From Porphyromonadaceae bacterium UBA7180 (GTDB taxonomy: Bacteria; Bacteroidota; Bacteroidia; Bacteroidales; Muribaculaceae), in the NCBI GenBank assembly GCA_002491165.1, contig DKVK01000114.1, forward strand, positions 33,555-40,391: a DNA stretch of 6,837 bases, read 5' to 3'. A model generated the notes under the pieces. That model did no database searches. It saw only the letters and a program-made list of their open reading frames with translations, and was not told where the DNA came from. Below, piece by piece: positions 1-5,900 of this stretch; the first letter of the stretch is position 1; each line of letters begins with the position of its first letter. A program made the position numbers and the translations under genes.

Positions 1-1329
1 TTCGACATCCTTTACCGCTACCTCACCCACCTGGGCTACAAGGTGCGGTACGTGCGCAACATCACCGACGTGGGCCATCTGGAGCATGACGCCGACGAGG
101 GCGAGGACAAGGTGGCCAAGAAGGCGCGCCTCGAGCAGCTGGAGCCGATGGAGATTGTGCAGAGATACCTCAACAATTACCACCGCGACATGGAGGCACT
201 CGGCGTGCTCTCCCCCAGCATCGAGCCCCACGCCTCCGGCCACATCATCGAGCAGATTGAATATATCAAGAAAATTCTCGACGCCGGGTTTGCTTACGAG
301 AGCTGCGGCTCCGTTTACTTTGACGTAGAGAAATACAACAAGGAGCACCACTACGGCAAGCTGTCGGGACGCAACATCGAGGACCTGATCTCCAAGACGC
401 GTACCCTCGATGGCCAGGACGAGAAACGCAACCCGCTGGACTTCGCGCTGTGGAAAAAGGCCGCGCCGGAGCACATTATGCACTGGCCCTCCCCCTGGAG
501 CGAAGGGTTCCCCGGCTGGCACCTCGAATGCTCCGTGATGGGAATGAAATACCTGGGCGAGACGTTCGACATCCACGGCGGCGGCATGGACCTCAAGTTC
601 CCGCACCACGAGTGCGAGATAGCTCAATCCGTAGCCGCACTCGGCCACGAGGCCGTGAAGCTCTGGATGCACAACAACATGATTACCATCAACGGCAAGA
701 AGATGGGCAAGTCCTACGGTAACTTCATCACCCTCGAACAATTCTTCAGCGGCGACCACCCGGCCCTCGAAAAGGCCTACGACCCGATGGTCATCCGCTT
801 CTTTGTGCTCCAGGCACACTACCGCAGCACGGTGGACTTCAGCAACGCCGCGCTGCAAGGCGCCGAGAAGGCACTCGAGAAGATGACCGAAACTTACAAG
901 CGTCTCCAGCACCTCGCCGCCGCCGAGAAGCAGAGCGTCGAGCTCCCCGACTTCATGACGCGCGCCTACGAGGCGATGGACGACGACCTCAACACCCCGC
1001 AGGTGATTGCCGTGCTCTTCGAGGCCGCCAAGTACGTCAACGAAGCCGCCGATGGCAAGATTGCCCTCACCGCAGAGCAACTCTCTTCGCTGCGTCTGCT
1101 CTTCGACGTATTCCTGGTTCAGCTCCTTGGCATCCGCATGGCCGAGACCGGCGGCGACGAGAAAGCCACGAAAGCACTCGGCGGCGCCATGGATCTCCTG
1201 CTTCAAATCCGAGCTAAAGCGAAAGCCGAAAAAGACTGGGCTACCTCCGACCTTATCCGCGACGAACTGAGCCGCCTCGGATTTTCCATCAAAGACACTA
1301 AGAACGGTGCCGAATGGTCGATAAAATAA
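1..1329 (+). CDS. cysS: Cysteinyl-tRNA synthetase, 5'-truncated by the window edge
   Basis: Class I aminoacyl-tRNA synthetase that charges tRNA-Cys with cysteine in the cytoplasm. The reading frame is open from base 1, giving 442 residues. A GTG at 43 is internal and not the start, because the upstream codons (FDILYRYLTHLGYK) continue the family sequence. About 50 N-terminal residues are missing, including the HIGH motif and the first zinc cysteine. Visible are WHLECSVMG, whose Cys (about residue 177) is a zinc ligand, and FPHHECEIAQS, whose first His and last Glu (about 202 and 206) correspond to the other E. coli ligands. The KMSKS loop appears as KMGKS (about 234-238, bases 700-714), followed by YGNFITLEQFF. 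The C-terminal helical anticodon-binding part is complete and ends in TAA at 1327. The last 16 bases overlap the next gene, suggesting one transcript. Identification is secure; only the 5' end is unknown. Confidence 0.97.
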   Translation, partial: FDILYRYLTHLGYKVRYVRNITDVGHLEHDADEGEDKVAKKARLEQLEPMEIVQRYLNNYHRDMEALGVLSPSIEPHASGHIIEQIEYIKKILDAGFAYESCGSVYFDVEKYNKEHHYGKLSGRNIEDLISKTRTLDGQDEKRNPLDFALWKKAAPEHIMHWPSPWSEGFPGWHLECSVMGMKYLGETFDIHGGGMDLKFPHHECEIAQSVAALGHEAVKLWMHNNMITINGKKMGKSYGNFITLEQFFSGDHPALEKAYDPMVIRFFVLQAHYRSTVDFSNAALQGAEKALEKMTETYKRLQHLAAAEKQSVELPDFMTRAYEAMDDDLNTPQVIAVLFEAAKYVNEAADGKIALTAEQLSSLRLLFDVFLVQLLGIRMAETGGDEKATKALGGAMDLLLQIRAKAKAEKDWATSDLIRDELSRLGFSIKDTKNGAEWSIK

Positions 1330-2123
1330 GGAAAAACAAGCGGACGCTGACGGTGCTGCCGGCGGTAGCATCGTTTTGCGCCGTGCTTGCGCTGATCGCC
1401 CCCTCATGCGGGGACTCGGCGAAACGCCTTACTTCTGACGACTCCCTATACCTCGCCGAGATAGCGCGTGCCGAACGCGACGGCACCCCGGTACCGCAGC
1501 ATCCCGCCGCCGCACAACCACAGGATGTCCAACCGGTTCTCGACACTGTCTGGCCAGATTTCCCTTACACCGGCATCGGTGACGCCCCCTACGACGAGAT
1601 TTTCAACGACTCCAACCGCTACCAGTATGCCTTCGCCGAGCGTGTAGGCATATCGCCGATTCACACCATCGGGCAGGCTTACTTCACGCGCCGCCCGGTA
1701 GTGAAAGTGGTTTCGGGTCCCCACTATGTGGTGGACTCGCTGTCCCACTCCGTGCCGTTCCTCGTGCCGCAGGCTGCCAAGTTGCTCGACGACATCGGCG
1801 CCGCATTCATCGAAAACCTGAAAAAGAAAGGAATCACCGGCTGGCGTATCCGCGTGTCAAGCCTGTTGCGCACCAAACAGTCGGTGAAACAGTTGCGCCG
1901 CGTCAACCGCAACGCCACCGACTCCTCCACCCACCAGTTCGCCACCACCTTCGACATCCCCTACAACAAGTTCATCGAAGCCGACAACGCCACGCCCACC
2001 GACGAAGTGCAACTGAAACGCGCCCTCGGCGAGGTACTTCTCGAGATGCGCCGCCGCAAACGCTGCATGATAAAGCACGAAAAGAAATCCCCCTGCTTCC
2101 ACATAACCTCCACCTCCCGCTAA
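1314..2123 (+). CDS. DUF5715-type lipoprotein with M15 peptidase-like C-terminus
   Basis: A 269-residue predicted exported protein. Residues 1-10 are rich in Lys/Arg, 11-30 are hydrophobic, and IAPSC ends at Cys32, a plausible lipobox, so membrane anchoring is likely. After a Pro/Ala/Gln-rich linker (about 58-76) comes a globular region. The stretch from RVSSLLRT (180-187) through RRVNRNATDSSTHQFATTFDIPY (195-217) resembles the DUF5715 family as I recall it. It also resembles the D-Ala-D-Ala carboxypeptidase (M15) core S-x-H-x6-D, here S205, H207 and D214. A third possible metal ligand is H263 in CFHITS. The usual M15 ExxH is not seen, since the nearest Glu is E256, so peptidase activity is only a hypothesis. 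If active, it would act on peptidoglycan or peptides in the envelope. The ATG at 1314 lies inside the end of cysS, in a different frame; this start is needed to keep the basic residues of the signal peptide. The link to cysS is probably transcriptional only. Confidence 0.83.
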   Translation: MVDKIRKNKRTLTVLPAVASFCAVLALIAPSCGDSAKRLTSDDSLYLAEIARAERDGTPVPQHPAAAQPQDVQPVLDTVWPDFPYTGIGDAPYDEIFNDSNRYQYAFAERVGISPIHTIGQAYFTRRPVVKVVSGPHYVVDSLSHSVPFLVPQAAKLLDDIGAAFIENLKKKGITGWRIRVSSLLRTKQSVKQLRRVNRNATDSSTHQFATTFDIPYNKFIEADNATPTDEVQLKRALGEVLLEMRRRKRCMIKHEKKSPCFHITSTSR

Positions 2124-2135
2124 AGCCCCCGGAGA

Positions 2136-2185
2136 GGTCCAACCCTGCCAGCCAAGTAAGGGGTGTCCCCTATTTGGCGAGGACC
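2136..2185 (+). terminator. Bulged hairpin after the cysS operon, candidate terminator
   Basis: The core hairpin spans 2151-2178. GCCAAGTA (2151-2158) pairs with TATTTGGC (2171-2178, including one G-U), A2159 is bulged, and GGGG (2160-2163) pairs with CCCC (2167-2170) around a TGT loop, giving 12 pairs in all. An outer pair of arms, GGTCC (2136-2140) and GGACC (2181-2185), can close a larger structure. It starts 12 bases after the stop codon of the lipoprotein gene. No clean T-run follows, only TTCTTCC (2187-2193), so a classical intrinsic terminator is not certain. It could also be a processing or mRNA-stability element. A GTG within this hairpin is the longest-ORF start of the next gene, which argues against that start. 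Confidence 0.45.
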
Positions 2186-2215
2186 CTTCTTCCTGACTAT
2201 AACACAACAAATACA

Positions 2216-2245
2216 TTTAACCACTGTTCCTGGTATAATATTTTG
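2216..2245 (+). promoter_or_regulatory. Weak candidate promoter for the ATPase-nuclease gene
   Basis: TTTA (2216-2219) is separated by 19 nt from TATTTTG (2239-2245), an imperfect copy of the Bacteroidetes TTTG / TAnnTTTG pattern that is one base short in the second element. A TATAAT also lies at 2234-2239, but no matching -35 box is seen. If used, transcription would begin near 2250, leaving about 40 nt before the ATG at 2292. The match is only partial and the sequence is AT-rich, so chance is a real possibility. Confidence 0.28.
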
Positions 2246-2291
2246 CAGTTACGGAGAAATGTATTATCCTTGTGGGAAATACCCTTTTGTT

Positions 2292-3848
2292 ATGAATATC
2301 CCCCCTGTGAAATATCCCGTCGGAGTCCAAAGTTTCGAGAAACTTCGCGAGTACTCCTACATTTATATTGACAAGACAGATCTAATTTATGATCTTGTCA
2401 CTTCAGACAATTGCATCTTCTTGGCGCGCCCTCGCCGCTTCGGGAAGAGTCTGCTCCTTTCTACCATTCAGGCTTATTTCGAGGGAAAGAAAGAACTATT
2501 CAAAGGATTGGCAATCGAACGGCTGGAGACAGAATGGCAGCCACACGCTGTCCTTACGCACAGTCTGGCCAAATACAGTCCTTCCGAAGAGTCCAGCCTG
2601 AAAGATATTCTCGACAATCAGTTCAAGATTTGGGAAAAAGAATATGGCGTAACCATCGAATCGGCAAATCTTCCAGCCCGGTTCGATAATATCATCAGGA
2701 CGGCATACGAGAAATACGGTCGACCCGTGGTTATCCTCATCGATGAATATGACAATCCCATCATCTCTACCATGCACAACATGGAGCGGAGCGAGGCGAA
2801 CCGCCAACTGCTGAAATCCATCTACGTCAACATCAAGGACCTCGACCGGTATATCCGCTTCACGATGCTGACCGGCGTCAGCCGCTTCAGCAAAATGACA
2901 ATCTTCAGCGGTCTGAACAACCTCCGCGACATCTCTTTCAACCGCAAATACGCCACCATCTGCGGCATCACAGAGACCGAACTCACCACAAATTTCCAGC
3001 AGGGAATAAAGGAACTCGCCGGGGAATACGGCACGGATGCCGAGGGCGCCGTGGCCCTGCTCAAAGCCAACTACGACGGCTATCATTTCACGGCCGATTG
3101 CCCCGACCTGTACAATCCCTTCAGCCTGCTGTGGGCCTTCGCCGACAGCAAGATAGGCTCCTATTGGTTCCAAAGCGGCACGCCGGAATTCCTGGTACAC
3201 CGTATTCAGGAAAGCGGAGATTTCCTGCCGGAAATGTTCGATGAGACAGTTGAGGAACGCACGCTCTCGGCAAGCGACATTTCCAAAACCAGCCCAACGG
3301 CCCTTATGTACCAGACCGGTTATCTAACCATCAAGCGCGCCGAGGGACACGACCTTTTCCGCCTCGGCATTCCCAACCTTGAAGTGCGACGCGGCCTGTT
3401 CGAGAACCTCGCGGAATATTTCTTCGACAAAGACGACGTGAAAGTCGCCAACAACGTGCGCCGCGTCCGCAACCTCCTTGAGGAGAAAAAGATAGACGAG
3501 GCCATGGAGCGGTTGCAGACCTTTATGGCGGGCATCCCCTACGAGATGTCGCAGCGTGCCACGGAACTGCATTACGAGAACAACCTCTTCATAATCTTTG
3601 TGCTGATAGGGGTAGACGCGAAGCCTGAATGGCACACTTCCCGAGGCCGCATAGACCTGCTGCTTAGGATGCGCAACTACATCTATATCATAGAGTTGAA
3701 ACTCGACGGCACGCCGGAGGAAGCCCTCGCACAAATCCGCGAAAAAGACTACGCCCGCCAGTTCACCGGCGACCCGCGTCCCGTAGTCCGCCTCGGCGTA
3801 ACCTTCAGCACCGAAACCCGCAACATCGCCGCCTGGCAAGCCGAATAA
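2292..3848 (+). CDS. AAA-ATPase-like protein with C-terminal PD-(D/E)XK nuclease domain
   Basis: A 518-residue protein of the family combining an AAA-ATPase-like N-terminal domain with a PDDEXK_9-type C-terminal domain, common and often multicopy in Bacteroidales; its biological role is not established. Visible, numbering from the chosen Met: the family opening YPVGVQSFEKLRE (8-20) and YIYIDKT (23-29); a P-loop-like RPRRFGKS (46-53); Walker B VVILIDEYD (146-154); LTGVSRFSK (193-201); YDGYHF (261-266) and YNPFSLL (274-280). The nuclease core has GRID (D455) followed by IIELK (E468, K470). All key residues are present, so it appears intact. The frame stays open back to a GTG at 2163, but that lies in a hairpin and adds 43 unfamiliar residues. 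ATG 2259 has a GGAG just upstream, yet ATG 2292 fits the usual N-terminus and is preferred. By hand count, GC is 48% for 2341-2820 and 57.5% for 3361-3840. Confidence 0.85.
   Translation: MNIPPVKYPVGVQSFEKLREYSYIYIDKTDLIYDLVTSDNCIFLARPRRFGKSLLLSTIQAYFEGKKELFKGLAIERLETEWQPHAVLTHSLAKYSPSEESSLKDILDNQFKIWEKEYGVTIESANLPARFDNIIRTAYEKYGRPVVILIDEYDNPIISTMHNMERSEANRQLLKSIYVNIKDLDRYIRFTMLTGVSRFSKMTIFSGLNNLRDISFNRKYATICGITETELTTNFQQGIKELAGEYGTDAEGAVALLKANYDGYHFTADCPDLYNPFSLLWAFADSKIGSYWFQSGTPEFLVHRIQESGDFLPEMFDETVEERTLSASDISKTSPTALMYQTGYLTIKRAEGHDLFRLGIPNLEVRRGLFENLAEYFFDKDDVKVANNVRRVRNLLEEKKIDEAMERLQTFMAGIPYEMSQRATELHYENNLFIIFVLIGVDAKPEWHTSRGRIDLLLRMRNYIYIIELKLDGTPEEALAQIREKDYARQFTGDPRPVVRLGVTFSTETRNIAAWQAE
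2369..2400. repeat. Perfect 8-bp inverted repeat inside the ATPase gene
   Basis: TGACAAGA (2369-2376) and TCTTGTCA (2393-2400) are exact reverse complements separated by 16 bases. A second overlapping pair, AGATC (2378-2382) and GATCT (2391-2395), could form an alternative stem. The repeat lies in codons for the family-typical IDKTDLIYDLVT segment, so it may result from coding constraint alone, or fold in the early mRNA. Confidence 0.5.
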
Positions 3849-3975
3849 CCCGTCGCCTCACATACATTCACATGAGAAAATAAACTTTGCCGCCTAAAAG
3901 TCCCTACTCTTCACGGCGCTTCTGCACGGCACGCCGGAAGGCCTGCCCTCCATATCAGGGTCATGGCTGCGGCCG

Positions 3976-4920
3976 TTACTTGCGGAAGACGAATAGGCGG
4001 GTGGCGTCGTGGCGCGGGAGCGCCATGAGGTGAAGGTCGGCGGCGCGGTCGTCGAAACTCATGGTACAGTCGCCTACTTTCAGTCCTTTCTCTTCGAGGG
4101 CGGAGCGGACGGCCGTCAGCGCTTTCTCCGGCGTGTTGTTGTCGTGCGAGAGGTGGCACAGGAAAACGTATTGCAGCGCCGGGGTGTGGATGGCTTTCAG
4201 CAGCGCGGCGGTGTCGGCGTTGTCCATGTGGCCGTGGTCGGTGGCGATACGCGCTTTCAGGTACTCGGGATAGGGGCCGTGGCGCAGCATCACGGCATCG
4301 TAGTTGGCCTCTATCATAAGGTAATTGGCCTGGCTGATGTAGAAGAGTGCACGACCGGCCACCTCGCCGAGGTCGGTGGCCGCAACGAAACGGCGCGTGC
4401 CGTAGCTCACGGAGAAGCCCATATTGTCGGAGCCGTCGTGCGGCACCTCGAAGGCCGTTATCTCGAAGTCGCCGATGCGGAACGGTATCTCCTTGAAAAT
4501 CGGGTAATGGTATTCCTTGATGCGCTTGGAGATATTGTGGCGGCGCAACAGGCCGTTGAGCACACGGTTGGTGCAGAAGAGGCGTATGTGCTTGTTGTTG
4601 CGCAGCAGCGTGTAGGCGTAGCGCACGTGGTCGGAATGGTCGTGCGTCAACAGCAACCCTTTGACGCGCGACATCGGTATTCCGGCGGAGCGCAACGCCG
4701 TTTCTATCTTGTCGTGCTTGATGCCGGCGTCGATGATGATACCGCCCCGCGCCGTGCCGAGATATGCCGCGTTGCCGCTCGACCCGGAACCCAGCGACAT
4801 GTAGTACAGACGCGCATCTTCTTCCCTCTCCGGCTGCGGCGCGGCCTTCACACCACCGGTTGGTGTCACCTCCGGCAGACGGGGGTTCGAGAAATCTATC
4901 GTCATCTGTACCTCTTTCAT
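3976..4920 (-). CDS. WalJ/YycJ-like metallo-beta-lactamase-fold hydrolase
   Basis: A 314-residue cytoplasmic protein with no signal peptide, of the MBL-fold group that includes WalJ (YycJ), thought to be metal-dependent nucleases or phosphodiesterases. In order: YYMSLGSGSSGNAAYL (39-54), the characteristic first strand and loop; IIIDAG (61-66); LLLTHDHSDHV (89-99), carrying the HxHxDH metal site (H93, H95, D97, H98); a conserved His at 161 in VPHDG; D183 in ATDLGE; IEANYD (203-208); DHGHMDN (228-234); and HLSHDNN (256-262), with a late His. All expected metal-ligand positions appear filled. Residues 1-38 extend beyond the usual family start. The ATG at 4905 (Met6) is preceded by AAAGAGG at about 5-nt spacing and is a strong alternative start; both give the same domain. 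It lies 28 nt after the methyltransferase gene on the same strand, so it is probably its operon partner. The cellular substrate is unknown. Confidence 0.9.
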   Translation of the reverse strand: MKEVQMTIDFSNPRLPEVTPTGGVKAAPQPEREEDARLYYMSLGSGSSGNAAYLGTARGGIIIDAGIKHDKIETALRSAGIPMSRVKGLLLTHDHSDHVRYAYTLLRNNKHIRLFCTNRVLNGLLRRHNISKRIKEYHYPIFKEIPFRIGDFEITAFEVPHDGSDNMGFSVSYGTRRFVAATDLGEVAGRALFYISQANYLMIEANYDAVMLRHGPYPEYLKARIATDHGHMDNADTAALLKAIHTPALQYVFLCHLSHDNNTPEKALTAVRSALEEKGLKVGDCTMSFDDRAADLHLMALPRHDATRLFVFRK

Positions 4921-4948
4921 AATCAGAGTATTATCTTGCCATCATGCG

Positions 4949-5659
4949 TCATCCTATCAGGAAGACGGCGGGTTGCTTTTCAAGTTCTATCCTACGGTTT
5001 TTCCACTTGGCGGCCGGAAGCGTCACTATCTGCTGGTGCTCGGGGTCGGTGATTGCCACGGCCACGCACAGCAGCGTGTCGGGGCGCAACGTGGCCACGA
5101 GCGTGTCGAGCATCTTGCGGTTGCGGTACGGCGTCTCGATGAATATCTGCGTCACGCCGTGGTTGCGGGCCGTTTTTTCAAGTCGGCGTATAGCGGCGGT
5201 GCGTTCGCTATCTGCGATTGGCAGATAGCCGTTGAAAGTGAAGCCCTGGCCGTTGAAGCCGCTGGCCATCAGCGCCAGGAGCAGGCTCGACGGCCCGACG
5301 AGGGGCACCACGCGGAATCCCTCCCTTTGCGCAATGGCCACCACCTGCGCGCCGGGGTCGGCCACGCCGGGACAACCGGCCTCGCTCATCACGCCCACGG
5401 GTTCGCCGCGGCGCAACGGCTCGAGCATGGCGGGAATCTCCTCCGGACGCGTGTGGCGCGAAAGTTCGCTGAACGTCATGGAGTCGATGTCGCAACCCGG
5501 CGTGCAACGCCGCAACCAGCGCCGCGCCGTGCGCACATTCTCCACTATAAAATGACGTATTCCGCGCATAGCCTCGAGCGTATCGGCCGGCACGACGGCC
5601 TCCGGTCCGGCATCGCTGATGCCTACGGGTATCATATAAACTGCCGCTTCAAGATTCAT
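4949..5659 (-). CDS. RsmI-like SAM-dependent methyltransferase, short form
   Basis: A 236-residue tetrapyrrole-methylase-fold protein of the RsmI family (COG0313). RsmI itself 2'-O-methylates C1402 of 16S rRNA. Visible: AAVYMIPVGISD (5-16), matching the first strand and loop (LYLVATPIGN in RsmI); HFIVENVRTARRWL (36-49), equivalent to the family AEDTRHTRKLL; MSEAGCPGVADPG (91-103), the SAM-site signature; VPLVGPSS (118-125); FNGYLP (142-147); and IFIETPYRN (172-180). It ends soon after the methylase domain and lacks the C-terminal domain of full RsmI. This fits the short paralogue often found in Bacteroidetes beside a true RsmI, so the exact RNA target is uncertain and I give no symbol. The ATG at 5659 is preferred over Met9 because Met9 would remove most of the first strand. 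A good promoter ends only 4 nt upstream. It is the first gene of a likely two-gene unit with the hydrolase. Confidence 0.88.
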   Translation of the reverse strand: MNLEAAVYMIPVGISDAGPEAVVPADTLEAMRGIRHFIVENVRTARRWLRRCTPGCDIDSMTFSELSRHTRPEEIPAMLEPLRRGEPVGVMSEAGCPGVADPGAQVVAIAQREGFRVVPLVGPSSLLLALMASGFNGQGFTFNGYLPIADSERTAAIRRLEKTARNHGVTQIFIETPYRNRKMLDTLVATLRPDTLLCVAVAITDPEHQQIVTLPAAKWKNRRIELEKQPAVFLIG

Positions 5660-5663
5660 ACTG

Positions 5664-5695
5664 CAAATTTAAGAAATTCTCCGCAATCCGCCAAA
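5664..5695 (-). promoter_or_regulatory. Bacteroidetes-type promoter for the methyltransferase gene
   Basis: On the minus strand, TTTG (5695-5692) is followed after exactly 20 nt by TAAATTTG (5671-5664), a full match to the Bacteroides primary sigma-factor pattern TTTG / TAnnTTTG. The second element ends 4 nt before the ATG at 5659, so transcription should start at or next to the start codon. Confidence 0.6.
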
Positions 5696-5728
5696 TCCTA
5701 AATTCATTTTTGTTAATTTGTCAATGCT

Positions 5729-5742
5729 GTAAAAAAATTTAC
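5729..5742. repeat. Short palindrome GTAAA-N4-TTTAC between divergent promoters
   Basis: GTAAA (5729-5733) and TTTAC (5738-5742) are exact reverse complements around AAAA. It sits roughly midway between the two divergent promoters, upstream of both first elements, where an activator or AT-rich promoter-enhancing sequence could act. In such AT-rich DNA a chance palindrome is quite possible. Confidence 0.3.
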
Positions 5743-5764
5743 GTTATTATTTTTGAAGAAAAAA

Positions 5765-5796
5765 CTTGCACATCTCAAATATATTCCATAACTTTG
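5765..5796 (+). promoter_or_regulatory. Bacteroidetes-type promoter for the serpin gene
   Basis: CTTG (5765-5768, three of four bases of TTTG) is followed after 20 nt by TAACTTTG (5789-5796), a full match to TAnnTTTG, with the GCG continuation often seen in Bacteroidales promoters. Transcription would begin near 5800, giving the serpin mRNA a leader of about 100 nt. Confidence 0.6.
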
Positions 5797-5797
5797 C

Positions 5798-5814
5798 GAC
5801 AAAAGACATTTGTC
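5798..5814. repeat. Inverted repeat GACAAA-N5-TTTGTC at the serpin transcription start
   Basis: GACAAA (5798-5803) and TTTGTC (5809-5814) are perfect reverse complements around AGACA. The repeat begins one base after the -7 element, so it covers the predicted start site. It could be a repressor operator or a hairpin at the 5' end of the mRNA. No regulator gene is visible nearby to link to it. Confidence 0.4.
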
Positions 5815-5900
5815 ATCAATTAAGATGGCGATAATAAATAATACCAAATTTTACTGAAAATTACTATCAACCCATATTATCACCATAAAAGAATACCACT

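Noticed and set aside
700..714. KMGKS instead of KMSKS in cysteinyl-tRNA synthetase
   Set aside because: From memory, this Gly variant is normal in Bacteroidetes CysS, so it is not a defect or novelty.
2163..2291. N-terminal extension of the ATPase from the GTG at 2163
   Set aside because: The GTG lies in the stem of a strong hairpin, the 43 extra residues resemble nothing in the family, and ATG 2292 restores the usual N-terminus.
2496..3200. 234-codon minus-strand frame inside the ATPase gene
   Set aside because: It overlaps Walker B and the following conserved motifs of the real gene on the opposite strand, and shows no domain of its own.
3881..3889. TAAACTTTG resembling a -7 promoter element in the convergent gap
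   Set aside because: It has one base too many between TA and TTTG, no TTTG at the right distance upstream, and no + strand gene downstream.
3849..3975. Possible terminator between the convergent genes
   Set aside because: Only 3-4 bp stems such as CCCT/AGGG (3947-3960) or GCC-GGAA-GGC were found, with no T-run on either strand.
4009..5052. Long + strand open frame of 347 codons opposite the hydrolase gene
   Set aside because: It is antisense to two well-recognised genes, its translation is dominated by Val/Gln/Arg/His with no recognisable motif, and the minus-strand product has a full MBL metal site. High GC creates such mirror frames.
4973..5701. + strand open frame opposite the methyltransferase gene
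   Set aside because: The minus-strand product carries all RsmI family signatures; the + strand translation is low-complexity and unrelated to known domains.
5825..5857. Ten-codon open frame (MAIINNTKFY) in the serpin leader
   Set aside because: It has no good ribosome site, no regulatory codon run and no hairpin pair typical of attenuators; it is probably chance in AT-rich DNA.
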